24,479 nucleotides of DNA from HO2-45-28 sp964412115. Its GTDB lineage: Bacteria; Patescibacteriota; Minisyncoccia; HO2-45-28. The position numbers and the translations under genes are program-made. A model generated the notes under the pieces. That model saw nothing but the letters and a program-made list of their open reading frames with translations. It searched no databases and was not told where the DNA came from. The stretch is taken from NCBI GenBank assembly GCA_964412115.1, contig CAYPMM010000011.1, positions 1 to 24,479 on the forward strand, given 5' to 3'. Below are positions 1 to 8,081 of the stretch, one piece after another (position 1 is the first letter of the stretch; each line of letters starts with the position of its first letter).

Positions 1-2
1 CG

Positions 3-443
3 GGAACACGGCTTGAAGTTTTGCCGTCAGACCAGATTAGATTCGGCGATTGGCGCAAACTTCATCCAAACGGCGAGGTGCTTTCGCGAGATACGGGTAC
101 GGCGCGATTTTACGGACAAGATCCATATGGAGATTACTACACCACCCCCGGTACATATTTTCCGGTTGATAAAAAAGATGACCGCTTGAGCGATAAAGAT
201 TTTGTTCTCGGCGTCGTTGTCAACGGAAAAGCGAAGGCGTACTTACCGGAAGCGGTAAAACAAGCGGGAAAGATTGAAGATGTTTTTCAAGGCAAGACGA
301 TTATCGCCCAATACGAAAAAGAGATTGACGCCGTGCGTATTTTCGAGAAAAAAACTGATGGCGCGCTCGAGCGTATCAACCCATTCGGTTCATTCTGGTT
401 TTCTTGGGTTGCCGCTCATCCTGACACAGAACTGTTAAAATAA
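3..443 (+). CDS. DUF3179 domain protein, 5'-truncated by the window edge
   Basis: The frame is open to the left edge, so only the C-terminal 146 residues are visible and the true start lies outside the window. What remains matches the end of the DUF3179 family: a GDWRKLHPNGEVLSRDTG block, then an YGQDPYGDYY block, then the terminal NPFGSFWFSWVAAHPDTE block. DUF3179 proteins are usually exported or membrane-anchored and have no assigned reaction. A signal peptide cannot be checked here. The next gene begins 3 bases after the stop, so the two are probably cotranscribed, which places this protein in the thiol-redox run that follows. The family call is firm; the function is unknown. Confidence 0.85.
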   Translation, partial: GTRLEVLPSDQIRFGDWRKLHPNGEVLSRDTGTARFYGQDPYGDYYTTPGTYFPVDKKDDRLSDKDFVLGVVVNGKAKAYLPEAVKQAGKIEDVFQGKTIIAQYEKEIDAVRIFEKKTDGALERINPFGSFWFSWVAAHPDTELLK

Positions 444-446
444 TTT

Positions 447-1400
447 ATGATTTACGATCTTATCATCATAGGTTCCGGCGCGGCCGGTTTCGGGGCGGCA
501 ATTTACGCCAGCAGATACCGCATGAAAGTTCTTGTGATTGGCAAAGAGTTTGGCGGTGAAACGGCCAAGGCAGGCAGTATTGAAAATTATCCCGGTTTTG
601 AGTCCATTGACGGGTTTGAGCTGATGTTTGCCATGAAAAAGCAGGCCGAAAAGATTCAGGTTGAAACACTGGACGCGCAAGTGACCGCAATCGCGCGTCA
701 GGAACATTGTTTTGACGTAACGGCAAATGGCGCAACATATAAAACGCATGAGATTATTTTTGCCGTCGGCGCCGAGCGGCGGCGGCTCGGTTTGCCGAAT
801 GAAAAAGAACTCATTGGCCGCGGGGTGCATTATTGCGTTACCTGCGACGGGCCGGTGTACGGAGGGAAAGTAATCGCCATGGTCGGCGGAGGCGATGCTT
901 CGGTTAAGGGCGTAGTGCAGGCGGCGGAATACGCCAAAAAAATATTTTTGATAGTACGGGGCAATGAAATCACCGCCGAGCCGATAAATATGGAACGCAT
1001 GAAAAAACTCGGCGACAAAATCGAAACACTCCTTGAAACGGAAGTTGTAAAAATCGTCGGCGATAAAAAATTGGATAAATTAATCTTATCGCGTCCGCAT
1101 GAAAACTCCGATGAGCTGGTTGTTGACGGCCTTTTTGTTGAAATCGGCGCCGTTCCCAATGTTGAGCTGGCGCAGTCTTTGGGCGTAGCGCTTGACGAAC
1201 ACGGCTATATCAAGGCGGACAATATGATGCAAACGAATATTGACGGCATCTTTGCCGCCGGCGACATTGTCAACCACTTCGGCTCATTTAAACAAGGCAT
1301 AACCGCCGCGGCGATGGGAGCGGTAGCCGCGACTTCTGCTTATAACGACCATAAAATTCACGGAGAATTATGTAAATACCACGCGCGGCCGTCTCCTTAG
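447..1400 (+). CDS. trxB: Thioredoxin reductase-like FAD flavoprotein
   Basis: This is a 317-aa two-dinucleotide-fold flavoprotein of thioredoxin reductase length. The FAD motif GSGAAG is at residues 9-14, the redox-active CVTCDG motif at 130-135 (C130, C133), a second Rossmann motif GGGDAS at 147-152, and the C-terminal FAD motif FAAGDI near residue 270. The family transfers electrons through FAD to the CxxC pair and on to thioredoxin in the cytoplasm. One oddity: where NADPH-specific enzymes have an HRRxxxR motif after the second Rossmann fold, this protein has VRGNE (170-174). NADPH preference is therefore not supported, and the donor could be NADH or something else. It sits between DUF3179 and a small thioredoxin that could be its partner. 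Confidence 0.9.
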   Translation: MIYDLIIIGSGAAGFGAAIYASRYRMKVLVIGKEFGGETAKAGSIENYPGFESIDGFELMFAMKKQAEKIQVETLDAQVTAIARQEHCFDVTANGATYKTHEIIFAVGAERRRLGLPNEKELIGRGVHYCVTCDGPVYGGKVIAMVGGGDASVKGVVQAAEYAKKIFLIVRGNEITAEPINMERMKKLGDKIETLLETEVVKIVGDKKLDKLILSRPHENSDELVVDGLFVEIGAVPNVELAQSLGVALDEHGYIKADNMMQTNIDGIFAAGDIVNHFGSFKQGITAAAMGAVAATSAYNDHKIHGELCKYHARPSP

Positions 1401-1464
1401 CGGATATGAAACGGCCAAGGTGGAGCGCGTGAAAATTATTAATTAAAAAAATAAGTAAAATATT

Positions 1465-1722
1465 ATGCTTATAGATTTTTACGGCCAAGAATGTCCGCAC
1501 TGCGTCAATATGATGCCGCTTGTGGAGCGTCTGGAAAAAGAAGCCGGTTTGAAAGTTGAAAAATACGAAGTGTGGCACAACGAAGAAAACGCAAAAAAGA
1601 TAAAAGAATACGACAAGGGCCGGTGCGGCGGCGTTCCGTTCTTCATTAATACCGACACCGATGCCGTCATTTGCGGAGAGGCTCCTTACGAAGAATTAAA
1701 AAAGTGGGCTGGGGTGAAATAA
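1465..1722 (+). CDS. Small thioredoxin/glutaredoxin-fold protein, CPHC
   Basis: This 85-aa protein is a minimal thioredoxin fold. It starts directly at the first beta strand (LIDFYGQECPHC), with C10 and C13 forming the CxxC active site. A cis-proline-type GGVPFF segment follows near residue 56. It has no signal peptide or membrane segment, so it should be cytoplasmic. Given its place just after the thioredoxin-reductase-like gene, it is the likeliest electron acceptor of that enzyme, passing electrons on to CcdA. That pairing is inferred from gene order. It could instead be a specialised glutaredoxin-like reductant. Confidence 0.8.
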   Translation: MLIDFYGQECPHCVNMMPLVERLEKEAGLKVEKYEVWHNEENAKKIKEYDKGRCGGVPFFINTDTDAVICGEAPYEELKKWAGVK

Positions 1723-1769
1723 GGCCGAACTGCCCGGCAAATTATTAGTCAATTAATTAAAATAAATAT

Positions 1770-1970
1770 ATGGCGCATGGAACAAATTGCCACTGTATGG
1801 TGTGTACGGTAGGCAAAAAAATGGGAATGATTAATGAGGAACATCATGACGAGCATAATCATGACCACGATGAACACGGACATGACCACGATGGTCATAA
1901 TGGCGGGACATGCAAGGATTGCGGGCATGAACACGCGAAAGACAACAAGTGCGATTGCGGCTGCAAATAA
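1770..1970 (+). CDS. His/Cys-rich putative metal-binding microprotein
   Basis: This is a 66-aa protein of extreme composition, with 13 histidines and 8 cysteines. The N-terminus carries a CHCMVC cluster (C7, C9, C12). The middle (25-43) is an Asp/Glu/His tract with histidines at nearly every second or third position. The C-terminus carries CKDCGHEH and CDCGC (C48, C51, C61, C63, C65). It has no signal peptide or membrane segment. Such a pattern is expected of a Zn, Ni or Cu buffer or chaperone, but I do not recognise a named family. It lies between a thioredoxin and a TlpA-like gene, so delivering metal to, or protecting, the thiol-redox proteins is a reasonable guess. The composition on the coding strand and the close spacing argue that the ORF is real. 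Confidence 0.75.
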   Translation: MAHGTNCHCMVCTVGKKMGMINEEHHDEHNHDHDEHGHDHDGHNGGTCKDCGHEHAKDNKCDCGCK

Positions 1971-1981
1971 TAATCGAGGCC

Positions 1982-2524
1982 ATGAATAAAGTTTTGGTTA
2001 TTGTTATAGGTATTTTGATTGTCGGGGGCGCCGGCTGGTTAGCGATTTCCAGCCGTAATGCCCCCGAAACAACCGGTCAAACACAATCCCTGCTTGGCGA
2101 CCGGCAGACAGGCGAGAAAGCCCCCGATTTTGCTCTGCAGGATTACGGCGGTAAAACCGTAAGTCTTTCAGATTTTGCCGGAAAGCCGCTGGTAATCAAT
2201 TCCTGGGCGGCATGGTGTCCATTTTGCCGCGAAGAACTGCCGGCTTTAGCCGCGGTTCAAAAAGAATTCGGCGATCAGGTAGTAATTATTTCCATTGATA
2301 GGCAAGAGTCGCTGGCGGTGGCAAAAGGATATACCGACCGGCAGGGAACTACCGACGATCTGATTTTCCTGCTTGACCCGTCTGATTCGTTCTATCAATC
2401 CATCGGCGGTTTTTCCATGCCGGAGACGATATTTATCGACTCAAACGGCAATATCGTGTTTCACAAAAGAGGACCGATGCAAACTAACGAAATCCGCGAG
2501 CGGGTTAGAAAAATCATAAATTAA
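1982..2524 (+). CDS. Membrane-anchored TlpA/ResA-type thioredoxin
   Basis: The protein has 180 aa. I chose the ATG at 1982, preceded by a GAGG-like site, over an upstream in-frame ATG at 1949 that would overlap the previous gene. From 1982 the protein begins with an uncleaved-looking hydrophobic anchor (residues 3-22). It continues into a KAPDFALQDYGGKTVSLSDF entry typical of AhpC/TSA-Redoxin-like TlpA proteins, with the active site WCPFC (C79, C82). The thioredoxin domain should face outside the cytoplasm. TlpA/ResA proteins reduce disulfides in exported substrates using electrons from CcdA, which is encoded 2 bases downstream. The family assignment is confident; the substrate is unknown. 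Confidence 0.87.
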   Translation: MNKVLVIVIGILIVGGAGWLAISSRNAPETTGQTQSLLGDRQTGEKAPDFALQDYGGKTVSLSDFAGKPLVINSWAAWCPFCREELPALAAVQKEFGDQVVIISIDRQESLAVAKGYTDRQGTTDDLIFLLDPSDSFYQSIGGFSMPETIFIDSNGNIVFHKRGPMQTNEIRERVRKIIN

Positions 2525-2526
2525 TT

Positions 2527-3285
2527 ATGGACTTATCATTAATTATCCCGGCCTTTATTGCCGGCATTCTCACGTTTCTTGCTCCTTGCACCCTGCCCTT
2601 GGTGCCGGGATATTTGGGTTTCATCAGCGGTTCATCTTTAGAAGACCTCAAGGATCCGGCTAAGGCCAAAGGGGCGCGCTGGAAAATTTTTCTTAACGGT
2701 TTTTTCTTTATGCTCGGATTTAGCGCGGTTTTTATCGTCATGGGAACGCTGGTCGGTTTTGTCGGAGGCAGGTTTCTTGCTCCTTATAGATTATGGCTTG
2801 GAAGAATCGGCGGGGTTTTCGTTATCATCTTCGGGCTATTTATGCTCAATGTTTTGAAATTGCCGTTTTTACAGCGCGAGTTTCAAATAAAGACCCCGGC
2901 TTTGCTGGGACGGGGACGGGCGTCCAACTCATTTATTTTGGGCAGCGCTTTTGCGTTTGGGTGGACGCCGTGCGTTGGTCCGATTCTCGGTTCAATTCTG
3001 CTTTTGGCATCCACCTCTACCTCGGCATTGCAGGGAGGACTGCTGCTGACTGTTTTTTCACTGGGGCTCGCGGTGCCATTTTTACTTATTGCCGTAGGAA
3101 TCGGGTCGGCTTCCCGTTATGTCCAAAATATATCCAAATATCTCAACGCGGTTTCAATAATCGGCGGAATTTTTCTTATTTTTCTCGGTATACTTTTGGT
3201 AACCGACAATATCAGCCTGCTCATTTCTTACGGTTACAGGATTTTCCAATTTATCAATTATGACCGGCTGTTGGATTATCTTTAA
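2527..3285 (+). CDS. ccdA: CcdA/DsbD-family transmembrane thiol electron carrier
   Basis: This 252-aa polytopic membrane protein has about six hydrophobic segments. Two conserved Cys-Pro motifs are visible: FLAPCTLPLVPGYLGF (C21) in the first helix and GWTPCVGPILGS (near residue 145) in the fourth. These are the reactive cysteines that carry electrons from cytoplasmic thioredoxin to extracytoplasmic thioredoxin-fold partners. The gene follows the TlpA-like gene by 2 bases and precedes the DipZ-like gene by 11 bases, so its partners are probably both. In Mycobacterium DipZ the CcdA and thioredoxin parts form one protein; here they are separate adjacent genes. Confidence 0.92.
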   Translation: MDLSLIIPAFIAGILTFLAPCTLPLVPGYLGFISGSSLEDLKDPAKAKGARWKIFLNGFFFMLGFSAVFIVMGTLVGFVGGRFLAPYRLWLGRIGGVFVIIFGLFMLNVLKLPFLQREFQIKTPALLGRGRASNSFILGSAFAFGWTPCVGPILGSILLLASTSTSALQGGLLLTVFSLGLAVPFLLIAVGIGSASRYVQNISKYLNAVSIIGGIFLIFLGILLVTDNISLLISYGYRIFQFINYDRLLDYL

Positions 3286-3296
3286 ATCAACCGCGC

Positions 3297-4376
3297 ATGA
3301 AATATCGGACTATTGTAAAATTCGCCGCGCTTTTTACCATAGTCATAGCCGGAATATTTATTATTAGTAAAAATAAACAAGGTTTTCTGGTTGAAAAGGG
3401 CGATTCTTCGTCCGCGCAAAATTTTCTGACGAAAACAGAGCGTCTCCCGGTTTTGGGCAAAGCACCGGAGTTTCAGGGTATTAAGGACTGGCTCGGCACG
3501 GAACCCCTGTCGTTAGAAAACCTTAAAGGAAAAGTGGCGCTGGTGGATTTTTGGACTTATAGCTGTATTAACTGCATTCGCACGATTCCCCATCTTGAAA
3601 CCTGGTATGAAAAATATAAAGATAACGGCTTTGTCATCCTTGGCGTCCACTCTCCGGAATTTGATTTTGAAAAAAAGAAAGAAAATGTTGAAGGCGCGAT
3701 AAAAAAATACGGCATTACCTATCCGGTAGCGCTGGACAGTGAACACGAGACCTGGAACGCTTTTGGCAATCAGTACTGGCCGGCGCACTACTTGATTGAC
3801 GTAAACGGCGATGTTCGTTATCGCAGTTTTGGCGAGGGTCATTACGCCGAAACCGAAGCGGCAATCCAGAATCTTCTGGCTGAAGCCGGTCTCTTGACGC
3901 TTGATAAAATCACGGAAATAAAAGAGCCGCCGCCCGACACAAATTTCCAAAATATTGAGACGCCGGAAATTTATTTAGGCTACGCGCGGATTAATAATGC
4001 CGGAAATATCGATCCGGACGTAAAACCGGACTTGCCGCATGTTTTTTACCAACCCAAAGCGCCGGATATTCTGTCCAACCGCTTTTATTTTGTCGGCGCC
4101 TGGACTATTGGCCGGGAATTCTCGGAATTAACCGGAGAAAACGGAAAACTGATTCTTCGTTATAAGGCCGGCAAAGTAAATATTGTCGCTGAATCTAAAG
4201 ACGAAAAAGAAATCTCTTTGGAAATTTTTCTTGACGGAAAATCAAAAGGAATAATAAAAGTATCTTTCCCGCAACTTTATAATCTCATAGATGAAGCCGG
4301 GGATGGCAATTGGCATACGCTTGAGATTCGTATTCCCGCTTCCGGTTTTCGGGCGTTTACTTTTACATTTGGATAA
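3297..4376 (+). CDS. DipZ-like anchored thioredoxin with C-terminal beta-sandwich domain
   Basis: The protein has 359 aa. A hydrophobic anchor (residues 8-23) is followed by a thioredoxin domain (about 50-195) with active site SCINC (C90, C93) and the YWPAHYLID segment seen in DipZ/TlpA proteins. A C-terminal region of about 150 residues (TPEIYLGYAR onward) resembles the DipZ C-terminal beta-sandwich, which is carbohydrate-binding-like. The catalytic parts should be extracytoplasmic. With the preceding CcdA gene it reproduces the domain order of DipZ, split between two genes. The substrate is unknown. The TYSCINCIR wording is characteristic of this subfamily, so the call is firm. Confidence 0.87.
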   Translation: MKYRTIVKFAALFTIVIAGIFIISKNKQGFLVEKGDSSSAQNFLTKTERLPVLGKAPEFQGIKDWLGTEPLSLENLKGKVALVDFWTYSCINCIRTIPHLETWYEKYKDNGFVILGVHSPEFDFEKKKENVEGAIKKYGITYPVALDSEHETWNAFGNQYWPAHYLIDVNGDVRYRSFGEGHYAETEAAIQNLLAEAGLLTLDKITEIKEPPPDTNFQNIETPEIYLGYARINNAGNIDPDVKPDLPHVFYQPKAPDILSNRFYFVGAWTIGREFSELTGENGKLILRYKAGKVNIVAESKDEKEISLEIFLDGKSKGIIKVSFPQLYNLIDEAGDGNWHTLEIRIPASGFRAFTFTFG

Positions 4377-4403
4377 CAAAAAATAAAATGTCATATTAAT
4401 AGG

Positions 4404-4607
4404 ATGGAGGTATTTGCTTTAACGTTAGATATAATCGGGAAGGTGATGGTCGCATATACCGCGCTTGCCGTCCATCACCGTGTGCGGAAAGAGCAAAAAA
4501 TAGACGCCTCGGTTTTTCGCGCGATGAGGTGGGAAAAAACCAGCGGAATCGCCGGCATTGTTTTAATGATTCTTGGATACATCGCGCATCTTTCGATAAA
4601 GCTTTAA
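4404..4607 (+). CDS. Small two-helix membrane protein, unknown function
   Basis: This 67-aa ORF has one hydrophobic stretch at 3-22, a basic middle (HHRVRKEQK) and a second hydrophobic stretch at about 48-65. That predicts a two-helix hairpin with a cytoplasmic basic loop. It lies between the DipZ-like gene and the fused dehydrogenase, on the same strand and closely spaced, which supports it as a real member of the run. No family is recognised. The ribosome-binding site is weak, as for several neighbours. Confidence 0.6.
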   Translation: MEVFALTLDIIGKVMVAYTALAVHHRVRKEQKIDASVFRAMRWEKTSGIAGIVLMILGYIAHLSIKL

Positions 4608-4617
4608 TCTTTAATTT

Positions 4618-6999
4618 ATGGCCAGAATTATTCAACAAAACCGCGTTAACAACCCATCAATCTTTGTTATTTTCGGCGTGACCGGAGACTTGGCGTCAAA
4701 AAAGATTTTTCCGTCGCTCTGGCGTCTTTTCAAACAAGAACTCCTGCCCGAAAACTTTTCGGTTATCGGTTTTTCCAGAAGCGCTCTTTCTCGCGATGAT
4801 TTCAACAAACTGGTGCGTGACTCCATAGAGAAACGAGGCGGCGGAAAAACAAGGGGAAGCGATTTTGCGCGCTTTTTTGAACACTTTTCATACCAAGCGG
4901 GGACTTTTGAAGACAAAAAATCTTTTTCCGAGCTTGCCGGTAAAATTTCCGAAATCGAATCGTCCTGGGGAATTTGCGCCAATAAACTTTTTTATCTCGC
5001 CGTACCCCCCGCGGCTTATGAGACAATTTTTAAGAATCTGGCCGCGGTCAAACTGAATCTTCCCTGCGGAGGAAATTTGGGCTGGAGCAGGCTTCTTATT
5101 GAAAAGCCGTTTGGTAGAGATTTAAAAAGCGCCAAAGAGCTCCAACTGCTTCTCTCCTCATATTTCAAAGAAGAACAGATTTATCGCATTGACCATTATC
5201 TTTTTAAAGAAATCGTGCAGGGGATAGAGAATTTCAGGTTTTCTAACAACCTTTTTGAAAGTACGTGGGACAGCACAACCATTGAACGGATTGATATTCG
5301 TCTCCATGAATCAATCGGCGTGGAAGACAGGGGAAGTTTTTACGATTCGGTCGGGGCGCTGCGCGATGTCGGGCAAAACCATATTTTAACCATGCTCGCA
5401 GTGCTCGCCATGGAATATCCAAATAATAAAGAAACGGATTCCGTAAGAAAAAACCGCGCGGAAATTTTAAAAACTTTAGCGCCTTGGACGAAAGAAAAAA
5501 TCCAAAAAAACACCTATCGCGCGCAATATTCGCGCTACCGGGACATTAAAGGGGTTCTTCCTCGTTCAAACACCGAAACATATTTCGCGCTTAAAACCGA
5601 GCTTATACACAATCGCTGGAAAGGGGTGCCGATATTTATGGAAGCGGGAAAACGAATGGCCGAATCTAGAAAAGAAATAATGCTTACGCTAAAACACCCG
5701 TCTGTTTGCCATCTTTGCGAAACCGGGCCGCATATGCCGAACAAAATAGTGTTCCGTCTTGAGCCGAACGACGAAATAATTATTAATTTTTGGACGAAGA
5801 AGCCGGGTTTTGAACAAATTTTGGAAAAACGCGCCTTTTCTTTCTTTTTATATGAAAAGGAAACAAAAACGCAGTATGTGGAAGAATACGCCAAAATCCT
5901 TCACGCGGCCATGGCCGGCAATCAGGCGTTTTTCATATCGTCTGAAGAAGTTGAGAATTTATGGAAATTTGCCGATCCGGTCGTGGACGGATGGAAGCGC
6001 GGCTTGGTACCGCTTTTTGAATATAAACCGGGCATCACTCCTCTACCGTCCTTTACGCGCGAAGTGTCTGACAACAATGATAAAACCGAAGCCGGTATTC
6101 GAGAGATAGGCATCGTGGGTTTGGGGAAAATGGGCGCCAATCTCGCCACACGGCTTAAAGCAAAAGGATGGCGCGTTGTCGGCATGGATCACTTCCCCGA
6201 TACGACAAAAAAGCTCGAAAAAAATGGAATTGTCGGCGCGTATTCCGTTAAGGAACTCACGGATAAACTTTCCGCTCCGCGCGTCGTATGGCTTATGGTT
6301 CCGGCAGGAAAGCCGGTGGACGAAGTTATTTTTGGAGAAGACGGCCTCGTGCGGCTAATGGAAAGGGGAGATACTATAATTGATGGCGGCAACTCTTTCT
6401 ACAAGGATTCGGTCCGCCGGGGAAAGAAGCTGAGGGCGAAAGGAATTCATTTTCTTGATGTCGGAGTTTCGGGCGGACCGATTTCCATCCAGCTTGGAAA
6501 ATTTGCCATTATGGCCGGAGGCGAGAAAAAGATATATGAAAAAAGCAAACCTATTTTTGACGCCATGTCGGATACCGAGTCCGGATATATGGGAGCGGCC
6601 GGGGCCGGGCATTTCGCGAAAATGATTCATAACGGCATTGAATACGGCATGATGCAGGCACTTGCGGAAGGGTTTACGATACTTAAAAAAGCGCCGTTTA
6701 AGTTTCATCTCAAAGATGTCGCCAAAGTGTACAACCAAAACAGCATTGTCACCTCGCGGCTTACCGGGTGGCTGGAGGAGGGATTCAAAGAATATGGCGA
6801 GGACTTAAAAAAAGCGTCCGGCTCAGTGGCGCACACCGGCGAAGGGGAATGGACCGTTAAGACCGCCAAAGAACTGGGTGTTTTCTCCCCAATCATCAAG
6901 GGGGCGTATCTTTTCCGCGTCCGCTCAAAGGACAACCCGTCATTTACCGGAAAAGTGCTTTCAATGCTCCGGGCGGTATTTGGCGGGCATAAAATATAA
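4618..6999 (+). CDS. zwf-gnd: Fused glucose-6-phosphate dehydrogenase / 6-phosphogluconate dehydrogenase
   Basis: This is one uninterrupted 793-aa ORF with two complete enzymes. Residues 1 to about 480 are G6PDH: coenzyme motif FGVTGDLASKK, EKPFGRDL, the active-site block RIDHYLFKEIVQ, and ESIGVEDRGSFYDSVGALRDVGQNH. A linker of about 15 residues follows. From about residue 496 there is a short-form (about 300-residue) 6-phosphogluconate dehydrogenase: GIVGLGKMG, IDGGNSFYKDS, VGVSGGP and the catalytic GAGHFAKMIHNGIEYG. Together the halves catalyse steps 1 and 3 of the oxidative pentose phosphate pathway; no 6-phosphogluconolactonase is in the window. In the second half the strand after the GxGxxG motif ends in an acidic residue (GMDHF), which in Rossmann folds often favours NAD over NADP, so the two halves may use different cofactors. 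The next gene is PGI/PMI. Confidence 0.93.
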   Translation: MARIIQQNRVNNPSIFVIFGVTGDLASKKIFPSLWRLFKQELLPENFSVIGFSRSALSRDDFNKLVRDSIEKRGGGKTRGSDFARFFEHFSYQAGTFEDKKSFSELAGKISEIESSWGICANKLFYLAVPPAAYETIFKNLAAVKLNLPCGGNLGWSRLLIEKPFGRDLKSAKELQLLLSSYFKEEQIYRIDHYLFKEIVQGIENFRFSNNLFESTWDSTTIERIDIRLHESIGVEDRGSFYDSVGALRDVGQNHILTMLAVLAMEYPNNKETDSVRKNRAEILKTLAPWTKEKIQKNTYRAQYSRYRDIKGVLPRSNTETYFALKTELIHNRWKGVPIFMEAGKRMAESRKEIMLTLKHPSVCHLCETGPHMPNKIVFRLEPNDEIIINFWTKKPGFEQILEKRAFSFFLYEKETKTQYVEEYAKILHAAMAGNQAFFISSEEVENLWKFADPVVDGWKRGLVPLFEYKPGITPLPSFTREVSDNNDKTEAGIREIGIVGLGKMGANLATRLKAKGWRVVGMDHFPDTTKKLEKNGIVGAYSVKELTDKLSAPRVVWLMVPAGKPVDEVIFGEDGLVRLMERGDTIIDGGNSFYKDSVRRGKKLRAKGIHFLDVGVSGGPISIQLGKFAIMAGGEKKIYEKSKPIFDAMSDTESGYMGAAGAGHFAKMIHNGIEYGMMQALAEGFTILKKAPFKFHLKDVAKVYNQNSIVTSRLTGWLEEGFKEYGEDLKKASGSVAHTGEGEWTVKTAKELGVFSPIIKGAYLFRVRSKDNPSFTGKVLSMLRAVFGGHKI

Positions 7000-7000
7000 T

Positions 7001-7972
7001 ATGTCAATGTATAACGCAATTAAAAATTTTTCGAGCCAGTTTGCCTACGAGCCGGCAATAGAAAATAAAGACGCGCTTATAAGGCCTCGGTGGCATATTG
7101 TGGCCGGCATGGGCGGGTCGCACTTGGCCGCCGATCTTTTAAGGGTATGGAGTCCCGATCTGCCGCTTCTGGTGCATAAAAGTTACGGCCTTCCAAAAGT
7201 TCCTTCGGAAATACTCAAAAACAGCATGCTTATCGCCAGCTCCTATTCCGGAAATACCGAAGAAACACTTGATGCCTATGAGGAGGCAAAGAAAAAAAAT
7301 ATACCGCTCGCCGCGATTTCTGTCGGCGGAAAACTTCTTAAACTCGCCAAGAGCGACGGTGTTCCGCATATCCGGCTGCCGGATACGGGCATTCAACCCC
7401 GTTCGGCGCTCGGATTTAACATCAAGGCCGTGCTCGCTTTGATGGACCAAAAAGAAGCGTTGATTGAAGTCGGCACACTCTCGGACTCCCTGCAGCCCTC
7501 GGTCTTTGAAGAAGAAGGACGGGCTCTTGCTCAAAAAATTAAAAATTATATTCCGGTTATTTATTCATCGGCCGAAAATGAGCCGATCGCTTATAACTGG
7601 AAAATAAAGTTTAATGAAACCGGCAAAATACCGTCATTTTACAATGTATTTTCAGAGCTCAATCACAATGAAATGACCGGATTTGACGCAAAGGAAAATA
7701 CGCGAAATTTATCCAGACAATTTCATTTCATTTTACTGAAAGATAAAACCGATCATCCCCGAATTCAAAAAAGAATGGAGGTGCTTGGAAAGTTGTACGC
7801 GGACAGAAACCTGCCTGTAACCGCGGTCAACCTTGACGGCAAAAACGTTTTTCATAAAATTTTTTCCTCCCTGATTCTGGCCGACTGGGCCGCGTATTTT
7901 ACCGCCAAGGAATACGGCGTTGAACCGGAACAGGTGCCCATGGTTGAAGAATTTAAAAAACTGGTCGCATGA
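7001..7972 (+). CDS. Bifunctional phosphoglucose/phosphomannose isomerase (SIS domain)
   Basis: This 323-aa SIS-fold isomerase interconverts fructose-6-phosphate with glucose-6-phosphate, and in this family also mannose-6-phosphate. Visible signatures are VAGMGGSHLAADLL near residue 30, the phosphosugar loop SSYSGNTEETL near 80, PRSALGF near 130, and the active-site ELNHNEMTGF near 220. The open frame extends further upstream, but the ATG at 7001 lies one base after the stop of the dehydrogenase fusion and starts exactly where the family begins. It would feed glucose-6-phosphate to the fusion enzyme. A strong hairpin follows the gene and probably ends the transcript. Confidence 0.9.
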   Translation: MSMYNAIKNFSSQFAYEPAIENKDALIRPRWHIVAGMGGSHLAADLLRVWSPDLPLLVHKSYGLPKVPSEILKNSMLIASSYSGNTEETLDAYEEAKKKNIPLAAISVGGKLLKLAKSDGVPHIRLPDTGIQPRSALGFNIKAVLALMDQKEALIEVGTLSDSLQPSVFEEEGRALAQKIKNYIPVIYSSAENEPIAYNWKIKFNETGKIPSFYNVFSELNHNEMTGFDAKENTRNLSRQFHFILLKDKTDHPRIQKRMEVLGKLYADRNLPVTAVNLDGKNVFHKIFSSLILADWAAYFTAKEYGVEPEQVPMVEEFKKLVA

Positions 7973-8047
7973 AATTTTACTCAATAAAGAATTGGTTATC
8001 GCCGGAATCCCGACTTTTCTTCCACCAAAAAATTATAAATTAAAAAC

Positions 8048-8080
8048 AAAACGCCGAACTTGCTCGGCGTTTTCTATTTT
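8048..8080. terminator. Bidirectional intrinsic terminator
   Basis: A 10-bp perfect stem (8048-8057 with 8064-8073, loop of 6) is flanked by an A-rich run on the left and a T-rich run on the right. It can end the + strand thiol-redox/sugar transcript and also the - strand tRNA-Leu transcript. Confidence 0.8.
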
Positions 8081-8081
8081 C

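Noticed and set aside
435..830. Minus-strand ORFs opposite trxB and similar long opposite-strand frames in zwf-gnd, infB and ubiB
   Set aside because: They are shadows of clear genes in the other frame, with no family resemblance and low-complexity composition.
1949..1981. Earlier ATG for the TlpA-like gene
   Set aside because: It would overlap the His/Cys-rich gene and add residues before the membrane anchor. The ATG at 1982 has a ribosome-binding site.
6878..7000. Upstream extension of the PGI/PMI reading frame
   Set aside because: It lies inside the dehydrogenase fusion. The ATG at 7001 matches the normal family start and follows the stop by one base.
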